Shown: positions 33,150 to 41,160 of the stretch, in pieces
How positions within the stretch are numbered: position 1 is the stretch's first letter
Layout of the letters: every line of letters begins with the position of its first letter
Assembly (NCBI GenBank): GCA_030426845.1
Contig: JAUHXR010000042.1
Span: 1 to 41,614 of the forward strand
Reading direction: 5' to 3'
Source: Polyangia bacterium
GTDB lineage: Bacteria > Myxococcota_A > Polyangia > Polyangiales > Sandaracinaceae
DNA length: 41,614 bases
Position numbers and translations under genes: made by a program
The notes under the pieces: model-generated
Told to the model about the DNA's origin: nothing
What the model saw: the letters and a program-made list of their open reading frames with translations, nothing else
The model's database searches: none

Positions 33150-34175
33150 ATGAAGAAGCTCACCACCCTGCTCTCCCTCCTCGCGCTCAGCGGCTGCATG
33201 GCCGCCACGGGGAAGAGCGACTACCCGGACCTCGCGGCCGGCAAGGCGGACGGCTCGCTGACCGTCGAGACCATCGGCGAGCTCGTGTTCGGCGAGCCGG
33301 TCAACGGCTCCGCGGAGCCGGGCCGCATGCAGGAGTGGAGCTTCGCGCTGAGCGCGCCCGCCACCGTGACCCTCGAGACCTCGTCCTACAACGACGACTC
33401 CCCGGACACGATCGCCTACCTCGTCTCGCCCGAGATCGGGTACGAGGAGCCGCTCGAGATGGACGACGACGGCGGCGCGGGCCTCTTCAGCCGCCTGACC
33501 GTCGACCTCGACGCGGGCGACTACCGCGCGGTCGTCGGGACCTACGGGAGCTCCGCCGGCGAGTTCACGCTCGTCGCCGACTGCCAGGGTGAGGGATGCG
33601 GCGGGGACGTCCAGCCGGCCGATCCGTGGGCCGCGGCGCGCGACGTCCACACGATGCACGTCGCGTTCACCGACGCGACCCCGATCCCCGAGTACTACAC
33701 GCGCCCCGAGGGCGTCAGCCCCGTCAGCCTCAGCAGCCCCGAGTGGTGGCAGCGCTGGAGCGGCGGCGAGACCCAGAGCTTCAGCTGGGGCGTCGGCACC
33801 GACTACGGCAAGCGCTGCGGTCAGGCCTCCGCCATCCGCCTCCAGGCCATCATGGAGTACGAGGAGATGGGCGAGGACGGCGAGATGCACCGCCCCGGGC
33901 AGGAAGCGTTCGACGCGCTCCGCGAGGGCAGCGGCTGGCGGGGCACCATGTACAACTGGATCGAGGACGTCTCCGAGGGCGGCCGCGCGAGCTTCAACCC
34001 GGCGTACATGTGGGCGTGGCGCACCGGCGCGATCAAGTGGATCAGCGTCACCCACGAGGACGGCAGCTGCGACCTGCCGACCCTCGACCTCGTGCAGCGC
34101 TTCAGCGCGACCTGCCTCGAGCGCGCCGCGTCGAACGACGGCGAGATCCAGGGCTGCCGCACCTCCGGCCGCTGA
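33150..34175 (+). CDS. Lipoprotein with an N-terminal PPC-like domain
   Basis: The protein has 341 residues. The signal sequence ends Leu-Ser-Gly-Cys with the lipidated Cys at 16. Residues ~35–145 have the PPC-like beta-sandwich pattern (EWSFALSAPATVTLETSSY, DAGDYRAVVGTYGSSAGEF). After a Gly-Cys-Gly-Gly linker, residues ~160–341 form a Trp/Tyr-rich domain (PEWWQRWSGGETQSFSWGVG and a Cys-Gly-Gln-Ala-Ser helix start) that I do not recognise; the C-terminal half has a few Cys that may pair. The ATG at 33150 has GGAGGT 9 nt upstream. A terminator hairpin follows, so it is monocistronic. Confidence 0.8.
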   Translation: MKKLTTLLSLLALSGCMAATGKSDYPDLAAGKADGSLTVETIGELVFGEPVNGSAEPGRMQEWSFALSAPATVTLETSSYNDDSPDTIAYLVSPEIGYEEPLEMDDDGGAGLFSRLTVDLDAGDYRAVVGTYGSSAGEFTLVADCQGEGCGGDVQPADPWAAARDVHTMHVAFTDATPIPEYYTRPEGVSPVSLSSPEWWQRWSGGETQSFSWGVGTDYGKRCGQASAIRLQAIMEYEEMGEDGEMHRPGQEAFDALREGSGWRGTMYNWIEDVSEGGRASFNPAYMWAWRTGAIKWISVTHEDGSCDLPTLDLVQRFSATCLERAASNDGEIQGCRTSGR

Positions 34176-34194
34176 GACCTGCCGATCCTCCCCG

Positions 34195-34225
34195 CGACCC
34201 GCGCGCCGGCCTGGTGCGCGGGTCG
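34195..34225 (+). terminator. Terminator hairpin after the lipoprotein gene
   Basis: CGACCCGCGC (34195–34204) pairs with GCGCGGGTCG (34216–34225) around an 11-nt loop and is followed by TTCGCGTTCT. It lies 19 nt after the stop. The T content downstream is modest. Confidence 0.6.
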
Positions 34226-34270
34226 TTCGCGTTCTGGGTTCGTGCGCGCGCTTCGGCTCCGGCTTCGTGC

Positions 34271-35005
34271 TCAGCGGGCCACGATCGCGGACAGGTGGCG
34301 GCCGGTCCTCCCCGCGTCGCGGCGGTGGCTGAAGAACCGCGCCGCGTCCGCGTAGGTGTCGCCACCGACGTCGTCGATCGCGCGGGCGCCCAGCCCCTCG
34401 AGCTGCGCGCGCACCGCGGCGGCGAGGTCGACGTGCGGGCGCGGCTCGCGGCGCTCGGTGACCTCGACGCCCGGCGCGGCGGCCTCGATCGCCTCGGCGA
34501 CCTCGGGGCCGACCTCGAACGAGGCGAGGCGGATGTGCGGCCCGATCGCGGCGAGCGGTGCGCCGCCGAGCCGCGCGAAGGCCGGCTCGAGGATCCCCGA
34601 CGCGACGCCTCGCCACCCCGCGTGGACCGCGGCCACCGCGCCGGTCTCCGGGTCGGCGAGGAGGATCGGCACGCAGTCCGCGGTCCGCACCGCCACCGCC
34701 CAGCCGCTCACCCGGGTCACGAGCCCGTCGGCCTCACGCCGGCGCACGTCGGCGACCGCGTCCGCCTCCGTCACCTCGACCACCGCGCGCCCGTGGACCT
34801 GGCTCACCTCGTAGACCGTCGCGCCGCCGAGCGCGGCTCGAAAGCGCCGCCCGTTCTCCTCCACCGCCGCGGGATCGTCGCCCACCGTGCGCGCGAGGTT
34901 CAGCGACGCGAACGGGCCCTCGCTCACCCCGCCCGTTCGCAGCGAGAAGCCGTGGACGAAGCCGTGCGCGTCGAGCAGCGCGGAGCGGATCGCGAGCTCG
35001 CTCAC
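34271..35005 (-). CDS. pgeF: PgeF/YfiH-type peptidoglycan editing factor (multicopper polyphenol oxidase family)
   Basis: The protein has 244 residues. Homologues hydrolyse misincorporated Ser-containing MurNAc-dipeptide (UDP-MurNAc-L-Ser) in E. coli and include purine-nucleoside-active LACC1-like enzymes. The zinc ligands are kept: His71 (VSQVHGRAVV), Cys111 (VRTADCVPILLAD) and His128 (AVHAGWRG). The N-terminus shows FSLRTGGVSEGPFASLNL, typical of the family. The GTG start lies inside the stop of the upstream DUF1517 gene (GTGA). Confidence 0.93.
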   Translation of the reverse strand: MSELAIRSALLDAHGFVHGFSLRTGGVSEGPFASLNLARTVGDDPAAVEENGRRFRAALGGATVYEVSQVHGRAVVEVTEADAVADVRRREADGLVTRVSGWAVAVRTADCVPILLADPETGAVAAVHAGWRGVASGILEPAFARLGGAPLAAIGPHIRLASFEVGPEVAEAIEAAAPGVEVTERREPRPHVDLAAAVRAQLEGLGARAIDDVGGDTYADAARFFSHRRDAGRTGRHLSAIVAR

Positions 35006-35583
35006 CCGACCTCCGCGCCGAAGCGGGTCAGCTCGGGGTAGTTGCGCTCGACCTCGGCCACCGACGGGCGGTCGTCGGGGTCGGCCGGCGACCAGATCAC
35101 GTCGAGCGCCACGAGCTCGGCCGGCCCGACCACGACCAGGTCGTCGAGCGCGAGGCGGAAGCTCGCCCGGTCGATGGTGGCCACGTCCCGCAGCGCACGC
35201 CGCGCCGCGAGCACGATCGTCACCACCACCATCGACGGCTCGCTCGAGGGCGCTGACTTCGGCGCGGCCTTCGTCACCGTCTTGCCGTGCGCGGCTCGAA
35301 TCACCTCGTGCTCGAAGCGCTCGCGCGCGTCCTTGGCCGCCTCCCCGAACGTCGCCTCGGCCTTGGCCGGCGGCATCGGGGCGTGGCTCTCGACCGCGCC
35401 GTGGGTCCACGCCGCCTCGACCCCGCGCAGCACCGCCACCGCCTCGCGGAGCATCTGCACGAGGCCGGCCGGCGAGCTCGTGTCGCCGCTCCGCGCGATC
35501 GCGTCCATCGCCGCCTGCACCTCGGCCCGCGCGCTCGCGTCGAGGCCGAGCTTCACCACCGCCACGTCCATCGTCTCGCTCAT
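35002..35583 (-). CDS. DUF1517-family protein
   Basis: The protein has 193 residues. It keeps the DUF1517 layout: an N-terminal strand (VVKLGL), a helix, a 'DTSSPAGLVQMLREAVAVL' segment, Trp59-Thr-His-Gly (family: W-x-Y-G), a charged helix, a central beta strand (MVVVTIVLAARRAL), a helix starting Asp-Arg-Ala-Ser, and the terminal 'VALDVIWSPADPDD' with Tyr-Pro-Glu-Leu. Members occur in cyanobacteria, plastids and scattered bacteria and their function is unknown. This one has no signal peptide or TM, unlike many plastid members. It is translationally coupled to pgeF. Confidence 0.82.
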   Translation of the reverse strand: MSETMDVAVVKLGLDASARAEVQAAMDAIARSGDTSSPAGLVQMLREAVAVLRGVEAAWTHGAVESHAPMPPAKAEATFGEAAKDARERFEHEVIRAAHGKTVTKAAPKSAPSSEPSMVVVTIVLAARRALRDVATIDRASFRLALDDLVVVGPAELVALDVIWSPADPDDRPSVAEVERNYPELTRFGAEVG

Positions 35584-35623
35584 GGGCGCGACTCTATCGG
35601 ATCGCAGCGCGTCGGTACGGGCG

Positions 35624-36886
35624 TCAGTAGGGCGCGAAGGCCTCGGTGCTCTCGCGCGTCGCGTTGAGCCGATCGATCTCGGCGTCGGTGTACGCGTTCT
35701 CCGAGCCCTGGGGCAGCTCCTCGCGGATGAAGCGGATGACGATCCGCCGCGCGCGCGCGCCGTCGCTGTCCTCGGCCATGTCGTCCCAGATCGAGAAGAT
35801 GCGCTGCCGCCGCGCGGCGTAGGTGCGGCTGGTCGTGGCCAGGATCCGGCTGAGCCGACCCCGCAGCCCCCGAAGCGACGCGCTCATCTGCTGCGCGCGG
35901 TGCTCGTCCTCGAGTCGCTCGCGCACCTCGCGGGTGTGCCGCATGAACCACTCGCGCTCGGCGAAGTGCGGGTCCTGGCCGCCCGCGTTCATGAACGCCT
36001 CGGTGATGTCCATCGTGCCGCTGGTGCTGAACCCGTTGGTCTGCACGTTGGGCGAGTCCTCGAAGCTCACGCTGCCGTCCGGTCGGATGCGGGCGGTGAA
36101 CCGATGCCCGCGGTAGGCGAGCGATCCATCGGGCTCCCGCGTCAGCTCCGGCTCGGTGCGCGCGAGGTAGGCCCGCGCGAGCGCCTCACGCCGCAGGCCG
36201 GCCGAGAGGTTCGCCTCGATCTCCGCCTCGCTCGGGCCGGGATCGCCGGTGCCGCCGAGCCCCGCCGGCGGCCCGGTCCGCGAGGGCCCGGGCCCCGTCG
36301 CCACGAAGCCCCCGCGCGCGACGGACGCCGGGTTGAGCAGCGCCTGGAGCCGACGGCGCCGCTCCGCGTCGGTCTCGGGGCGCGGCGCGTCGGGGGTCAC
36401 CTGCGGCACCTCGATGGTGCTCGGCACCGGCTCGCCGGCCCCGACCGCGCCCGGCTCTCCGCCCACGTTGGGGCTCGGCTCGCCGCGCGGTCGCTCGATC
36501 TGCGCCGCGGGGGTCGGCGGCGGCACGACCGCGTCGTCGGGCAGCGGCTCGGGCTCCGGCTCGAGCGCCTCGGGCTCGGGCTCGGCCACCGGCGGCTCCT
36601 GCACCTCCGGGATCGGGGGGGCGACGATGTCGATCTCCACCGAGTCGGGCTCCACCTCGTGCGCCCCGAACGAGCCCACGGGCGCGCGCAGCACCATCCA
36701 CGCGGCGGTGGCGTGCAGGGCGACCGAGACGACCGTGGCCCACCCGACGCCCTTGAGCGGCGAAGGCGTGGGGGGAGATATGGAGGCGGCGGCGCGAATC
36801 GAGGACCTCTCGGAGCCTTGGACGGCCCGAACGTACGTTGGTTGCAAGCCGGCGCCAAACACCCAGCCGGCCGCGGGATTTCCCAA
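35624..36886 (-). CDS. TonB-like anchored protein with a Pro/Glu-rich stalk
   Basis: The protein has up to 420 residues. A single TM helix (~48–66, WATVVSVALHATAAWMVL) is followed by a Pro/Glu-rich region (~75–165), the layout of TonB and other inner-membrane stalk proteins. The C-terminal ~200 residues are charged and do not show a clear TonB CTD; a 'YRGHRFTARIRPDGSVSFED' beta stretch and an 'MDITEAFMNAGGQDPHF' helix are visible. The start is uncertain: TTG at 36886, GTG at 36862 or TTG at 36847. A TACGTT box at about 36890 argues for one of the later starts. Related proteins in myxobacteria often sit near lineage-specific envelope genes. Confidence 0.65.
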   Translation of the reverse strand: MGNPAAGWVFGAGLQPTYVRAVQGSERSSIRAAASISPPTPSPLKGVGWATVVSVALHATAAWMVLRAPVGSFGAHEVEPDSVEIDIVAPPIPEVQEPPVAEPEPEALEPEPEPLPDDAVVPPPTPAAQIERPRGEPSPNVGGEPGAVGAGEPVPSTIEVPQVTPDAPRPETDAERRRRLQALLNPASVARGGFVATGPGPSRTGPPAGLGGTGDPGPSEAEIEANLSAGLRREALARAYLARTEPELTREPDGSLAYRGHRFTARIRPDGSVSFEDSPNVQTNGFSTSGTMDITEAFMNAGGQDPHFAEREWFMRHTREVRERLEDEHRAQQMSASLRGLRGRLSRILATTSRTYAARRQRIFSIWDDMAEDSDGARARRIVIRFIREELPQGSENAYTDAEIDRLNATRESTEAFAPY

Positions 36887-36930
36887 CGTAGCGCCGACCC
36901 CCGGCCCGGTCGAAGCGAGCCCGTCCCGCG

Positions 36931-36959
36931 TTGCGCGGCCCCACGTCGCGTCCTACCTT
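36931..36959 (+). promoter_or_regulatory. Promoter of the SCP2–kinase operon
   Basis: TTGCGC (36931–36936), 17 nt, TACCTT (36954–36959), then 10 nt to the ATG. The leader would be only 3–4 nt. It diverges from the TonB-like gene. Confidence 0.42.
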
Positions 36960-36969
36960 CCGCCGCCTG

Positions 36970-37392
36970 ATGGGCATCAAATTTCCCTCGGCCGAGTGGA
37001 CGGCCGCCTTCCGCGACGCGATCAACGCCAACGACGGCTACAAGAAGGCCGGCGCCAACTGGACCCACGGCAAGGTCGCCTACGTGGTCGAGGCCCGGCC
37101 CGAGCTGGGCATCGACGGTGACACCGCCATGGTCCTCGACCTCCACGCCGGCGAGTGCCGCGAGGCGACGATGACCGACGGGGAGACCGCCGAGGCGGCC
37201 GACTTCGTGATCCGGGCCGAGTACGAGCGATGGAAGGAGGTCCTCAGCGGTGAGGTCGATCCGACCAAGGCGATGATGCAGAACAAGCTCAAGCTGAAGA
37301 AGGGCCACCTGCCGACCATCGTGAAGTTCGTGCTCGCGTCGAAGGAGCTCGTCCGCTCGGCGACGAACATCGACACGGACTACCCGGCCTGA
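36970..37392 (+). CDS. SCP2 sterol-carrier-domain protein
   Basis: The protein has 140 residues, one SCP2 domain. Signs are the FRDAINANDGYKKAGANWTHG start, a buried-strand segment 'TAMVLDLHAGECREATMTDG', 'ADFVIRAEYERWKEVLSGEV', 'DPTKAMMQNKLKLKKG' and 'LPTIVKFVLASKELVRS', the standard lipid-binding order. SCP2 proteins hold fatty acyl-CoA, sterols or other hydrophobic ligands. There is no signal peptide. The stop overlaps the next ATG by one base (TGATG). Confidence 0.88.
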   Translation: MGIKFPSAEWTAAFRDAINANDGYKKAGANWTHGKVAYVVEARPELGIDGDTAMVLDLHAGECREATMTDGETAEAADFVIRAEYERWKEVLSGEVDPTKAMMQNKLKLKKGHLPTIVKFVLASKELVRSATNIDTDYPA

Positions 37393-37811
37393 TGGCGATC
37401 GAGCTCGCGCCCGGGGCCGGCGACAACGGCCTGGCCACGATGATGGCCACGATGCTGAGCCAGAACCTGGCCGATCACCCGGACCGCCAGCCCACCTTCG
37501 CGCGGCTCGGCGGCCGCGTGGCGATCATCGCCGAGGACGCCGACGTGGCCCTCACGATGCGCTTCACCCGCGGCCGCGCGGTGGTCTACGACGGCATCGT
37601 CGGCATCCCCGACGTCACGGTGCGCGGCACCGCCGAGGTCATCGGCAACCTGTCGCTCATGGAGACGGGGCGCTTCGGCCTCCCCGATCCCAAGGGCGAG
37701 GTGAACCGCGCGATGGTCGACGCGCTCCGCTCGGGCGAGCTGCGGATCTACGGCCTGCCCGCGGGCCTGCCCCTCCTCGCCGGCCTCGGCGCGGTCCTCG
37801 CCATCGACTGA
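37392..37811 (+). CDS. Second SCP2-like lipid-binding protein
   Basis: The protein has 139 residues. It has SCP2-like strands 'GGRVAIIAEDADVALTMRF', 'GIPDVTVRGTAEVIGNL', and a helix with 'PDPKGEVNRAMVDALRSGELRI'. The N-terminal 'APGAGDNGLATMMATML' helix and the C-terminal hydrophobic Leu/Ala/Gly stretch (GLPAGLPLLAGLGAVLAI) differ from the first copy. Overlap with the upstream gene and a 6-nt gap to the kinase gene show one operon. It is probably a diverged duplicate, possibly forming a heterodimer, but this is inference. Confidence 0.72.
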   Translation: MAIELAPGAGDNGLATMMATMLSQNLADHPDRQPTFARLGGRVAIIAEDADVALTMRFTRGRAVVYDGIVGIPDVTVRGTAEVIGNLSLMETGRFGLPDPKGEVNRAMVDALRSGELRIYGLPAGLPLLAGLGAVLAID

Positions 37812-37817
37812 GGCCCG

Positions 37818-38924
37818 GTGCCCGGCGATCCCCTCGTCGGCCGATCGCTCGGGCCTTACCGGCTCGAGGCCCGCATCGGAGTCGGGGCGACCGGCGTCGT
37901 CTACCGCGTGTCCTCCGACGACGCGGCGGCGCCGCTCGCGCTGAAGGTGCTCCACGAGGAGCTCGGCTCGATCGGCGGCCTCGAGGGCCGCTACCGGCGC
38001 GAGGCCGCGATCCTCGGGCGGCTCTCCCACCCGAACATCGTGCGCATCCGCGACTTCGGCGCGGCCGAGGGCCGCACCTACATCGCGATGGACCTCCTCG
38101 TCGGCCAGACGCTCGAGGAGGCGCTCGCCGAGGCGCCCCTCCACCCGCGCCGCGCCCTCGCGATCTACGAGCCCGTCCTCGAGGCGCTCGCCCAGGCCCA
38201 CGCGCTCGGCATCGTCCACCGCGACCTGAAGCCGGCGAACGTCTTCTTGCACCGCGACGGCCGCATCATGCTCCTCGACTTCGGGCTCTCGAAGATCCTC
38301 AGCGTCGAGGAGGTCCGGGAGGGCGAGGAGCCGACCCTGACGCGCAGCGGGCGCATCGTCGGGACGCCCGGGTACATGGCGCCCGAGCAGATCACCGGCG
38401 CGTTCATCGACGCGCGCGCCGACGTCTACGCGCTCGGGGTGATGCTCTTCGAGCTGCTCGCCGACCGGCGCCCCTTCATGTACGAGCGGCGCTCGGAGCT
38501 CCTGCGCGCGCACCTCCTCGAGGACGTCCCGGATCCGACCGCGCTCCGGCCGGGCCTCTGGGTCGACCCCGCGCTCGACGCGCTGATCCGACGGGCGCTC
38601 CACAAGACCCCGTCGGAGCGATTCGCCGACGCCCGCGCGATGCACGCCGCCTTGCGCGAGCTCCCCGAGGAGGCGGCGCGGGTCGAGCGAGCCGCCCCGC
38701 GCACGACGCCGCGGCAGCCGTCCAGCACCAGCGCCGCGATCCTCACCAACCTCGAGCGCCTCGAGGTCATCGAGTCGACCTCCGCCTCGGGCTCGGCCGA
38801 GGCCGAGGTCGAGTCCCCGCCGCCGCCGCCCGCCCCGAGGCGCCACGCGCGCTGGCTCGCGTTCGGGGCCCTCGCGGCCCTCGCGCTCCTCCTCGCCCTC
38901 GCGATCGTCGCGCTGCGCGCCTGA
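37818..38924 (+). CDS. Hanks-type Ser/Thr protein kinase with a C-terminal TM anchor
   Basis: The protein has 368 residues from a GTG. The kinase domain covers ~14–285: Gly-rich loop GVGATGVVY (21–29), ATP-binding Lys43, catalytic HRDLKPAN (134–141, Asp136), DFG (154–156), a long activation segment, GTPGYMAPEQ, and 'ADVYALGVMLFELL'. Residues ~290–340 are a Pro/Ser/Glu-rich linker; ~343–366 is a hydrophobic helix, so the kinase is membrane-anchored with its domain in the cytoplasm. Its substrate is unknown. Its operon partners suggest a lipid-related process. The convergent ABC permease gene ends 17 nt away. Confidence 0.94.
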   Translation: MPGDPLVGRSLGPYRLEARIGVGATGVVYRVSSDDAAAPLALKVLHEELGSIGGLEGRYRREAAILGRLSHPNIVRIRDFGAAEGRTYIAMDLLVGQTLEEALAEAPLHPRRALAIYEPVLEALAQAHALGIVHRDLKPANVFLHRDGRIMLLDFGLSKILSVEEVREGEEPTLTRSGRIVGTPGYMAPEQITGAFIDARADVYALGVMLFELLADRRPFMYERRSELLRAHLLEDVPDPTALRPGLWVDPALDALIRRALHKTPSERFADARAMHAALRELPEEAARVERAAPRTTPRQPSSTSAAILTNLERLEVIESTSASGSAEAEVESPPPPPAPRRHARWLAFGALAALALLLALAIVALRA

Positions 38925-38941
38925 GCGCACTCGGCCCGGCG

Positions 38942-40258
38942 TCAGTCGACGATCTCGGCCTGGCGCAGGACCTGACGCCAGCCCGGCCAGCCGCCCGAGA
39001 GCAGCACGCCGACGCGGAAGACGCGCGCCCCGATCCGGACGCTGAGCCAGGTGCACACGAGGAGCACCCCCACGCTCCCGACGAGCTCCCACGCCTCGAC
39101 GCCGGCCGGGTCCTGCGCCATCCGCAGCACGATCGCGAGCGGCGCGGTGAACGGCACCCAGTGCATCACGAGCGGGCCGAGCCCGTGCGGGTCGTCGAGG
39201 AACATCGGCGCGAAGAGCATCGGCAGGAGCGCGAGCATCCCCCACATCAGGGTGAGCTTCTGGCTCTCGGCCGCGCTGCTCCCGAGCGAGCCGGTCGCGA
39301 GCATGAGGCTCCCGTAGAACAGGTAGCCGATCACGAAGAGCAGCGGCGCGATCACCACCGCGTCCCACGGCACGCTCACCGCCACGTCCTCGAGCACGCC
39401 GAGGAGCGCGCCGAGGGTGAGCGCGAAGCCGCCCGACCACACCGAGAACTGGAGCATCCCCGCCGCGCCGAGCCCGAGCAGCTTGCCCGCGAGGAGCTCC
39501 TGCGGGCGCACCGTCGCGAGCAGGACCTCGATGACGCGGTTCTCCTTCTCGCTCCCGATCGCCTGCACGAGGTAGCCGCCGGTGGTCATCAGGGCCATCA
39601 GCAGGAGCATCGAGAGGGTGATCGGGATGAGCAGCCTCGCGAGCGCGCTGAGCCCGACGTCCTCCACCGCGCGCACCTGGCCCGCCTCGTCCATCTCGTA
39701 GTGCTGCAGCCCCTCGAGGGGTCGACGCACGCGCTCGGCGAGCTCCGGCTGGACGCGCTCGTGCAACAGGCCTTGCACGAGGAGCGAGCCGACGTGGGCC
39801 CGCGCGGTGGCCACCGACACGTCGAGCGGCGAGATCTGCGCGGTCACGATCATGCGGACGCCGCCGTGGGCGACCAGATCGCGCGGGACGACCACCACTC
39901 CGTCGACCCGCCCCTCGCGGAGGAGCGCGCGCGCGCGGGCCTCGGACTCCACGCCGAAGAGCCCCACCGTGTCGTGGACCACCACCGGCGTGCCGGGCGG
40001 GAGCCGATCGGCGAGCTCGGGCGGCGGCGCGGCGCTCGCGCGCGCGTCGAGGTAGAGGAGCCCCGCCTCGTCCACCGCGGCGTAGAGCGCGGCCCGCTCG
40101 AGCTGGGCGCTCAGCGACTCGCGCTGGAGGTAGGCCGGGAGGCCGCCGATGAGCGCGAAGAACAGCGGGAAGCCGAACGTGAGCGCGAGGTAGGCCGGCC
40201 GCGTGACCGCGCGCCGCAGCTCGAACCCCGCGATGGTGGAGACCTTCGCGAGCCTCAT
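38942..40258 (-). CDS. ABC-2 family exporter permease (NatB-like)
   Basis: The protein has 438 residues. The first TM helix (~20–43, LALTFGFPLFFALIGGLPAY) is followed by a ~160-residue extracytoplasmic domain with 'PPGTPVVVHDTVGLFGVE' and a DUF-like 'LLREGRVDGVVVVPRDL' element. Five or six TM helices fill the C-terminal half, including SMLLLMALMTTGGYLVQAIG, the EKENRVIEVLLATVRP loop typical of ABC-2 permeases, and a 'MLATGSLGSSAAESQKL' coupling region. It resembles NatB/YhaP-type Na+ or peptide exporters. The ATG overlaps the stop of the ATPase gene (ATGA). Confidence 0.9.
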   Translation of the reverse strand: MRLAKVSTIAGFELRRAVTRPAYLALTFGFPLFFALIGGLPAYLQRESLSAQLERAALYAAVDEAGLLYLDARASAAPPPELADRLPPGTPVVVHDTVGLFGVESEARARALLREGRVDGVVVVPRDLVAHGGVRMIVTAQISPLDVSVATARAHVGSLLVQGLLHERVQPELAERVRRPLEGLQHYEMDEAGQVRAVEDVGLSALARLLIPITLSMLLLMALMTTGGYLVQAIGSEKENRVIEVLLATVRPQELLAGKLLGLGAAGMLQFSVWSGGFALTLGALLGVLEDVAVSVPWDAVVIAPLLFVIGYLFYGSLMLATGSLGSSAAESQKLTLMWGMLALLPMLFAPMFLDDPHGLGPLVMHWVPFTAPLAIVLRMAQDPAGVEAWELVGSVGVLLVCTWLSVRIGARVFRVGVLLSGGWPGWRQVLRQAEIVD

Positions 40259-41160
40259 CGCGCCGCCTCCCGCACCGCGTCCTTGAAGATCTGCTCGACG
40301 CTCGCCCGCGCGGGCTCGAAGCGCCGCACCCGCGCCCCCGCGCGCATCAGCCGCGCGAGCAGCTCGGCCGGGCTCACCTCGGGGTCGTGACGAACCCGCA
40401 GCGAATCGCCCTCCGCCGTCGCCTCCACGACTCCGTCCACCTCCGGCAGCGCGCCGCCGTCGAGCTCGAGCCAGACCTCGTGCGCCGCGCGCGCGGCACG
40501 GATCGCGTCGAGCGTCCCCTCGAGCACCGCGCGGCCCTGGCTCATGAAGACCACCCGGTCGCAGACGTCCTCGACCCGGTTCATGAGGTGCGTCGAGAGG
40601 ATCGTCGTGCGGCCCGCGGCGCGCCGCTCCTCGATGAGCCCGATGACCTGCTCGACGTGGATCGGGTCGAGGCCGCTGAACGGCTCGTCGAGGATCGCGA
40701 GCTCCGGATTCGACACGAGCGCGGCCGCGACCTGGACCTTCTGGCCCATCCCCTTCGAGAGCTGCTCCACCTTGCGCCGCGCCACCTCGGCGAGGCCGAC
40801 CCGCTCGAGCCACGCCGCGGCGCGCGCCTTGGCGTCGGCGCGCGAGGCGCCCTTGAGGCGCGCGAGGTACGCGAGGACGTCGATCACCCGCTCGTCGCGG
40901 TAGAGCCCGCGCTCCTCGGGCAGGTAGGCGATGCGGTCGTGATCGGCGCGCTTCACCGGGCGGCCGAGCACCTCGACCTCGCCGCCGTCGGGGCGGAGGA
41001 TGTCGAGCGCGAGCCGGATCAGCGTCGTCTTGCCCGCGCCGTTCGGGCCGAGCAGGCCGAACACCTCGCCGCGGCCGACCTCGAAGCTCACGTCGTCGAG
41101 CGCGACCCGCTCCCCGAAGCGCTTGTCCACGCGCCGGTAGCGGAGCGCGGGCTCGGTCAC
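40255..41160 (-). CDS. ABC transporter ATP-binding protein (NatA-like)
   Basis: The protein has 301 residues. Motifs in order are Walker A GPNGAGKTT (38–46), Q-loop region 'IAYLPEERGLYRD' as in the NatA/YhaQ group, signature LSKGMGQK (134–141, with Lys-Gly-Met in place of SGGQ), Walker B LAILDEP (154–160), D-loop and STHLMN. After ~215 a C-terminal domain of ~85 residues follows (EVWLELDGGALPEVDGVVEA), common in these exporters. It energises the permease next to it. Its GTG lies inside the stop of the sigma-54 activator gene (GTGA). Confidence 0.95.
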   Translation of the reverse strand: MTEPALRYRRVDKRFGERVALDDVSFEVGRGEVFGLLGPNGAGKTTLIRLALDILRPDGGEVEVLGRPVKRADHDRIAYLPEERGLYRDERVIDVLAYLARLKGASRADAKARAAAWLERVGLAEVARRKVEQLSKGMGQKVQVAAALVSNPELAILDEPFSGLDPIHVEQVIGLIEERRAAGRTTILSTHLMNRVEDVCDRVVFMSQGRAVLEGTLDAIRAARAAHEVWLELDGGALPEVDGVVEATAEGDSLRVRHDPEVSPAELLARLMRAGARVRRFEPARASVEQIFKDAVREAAR

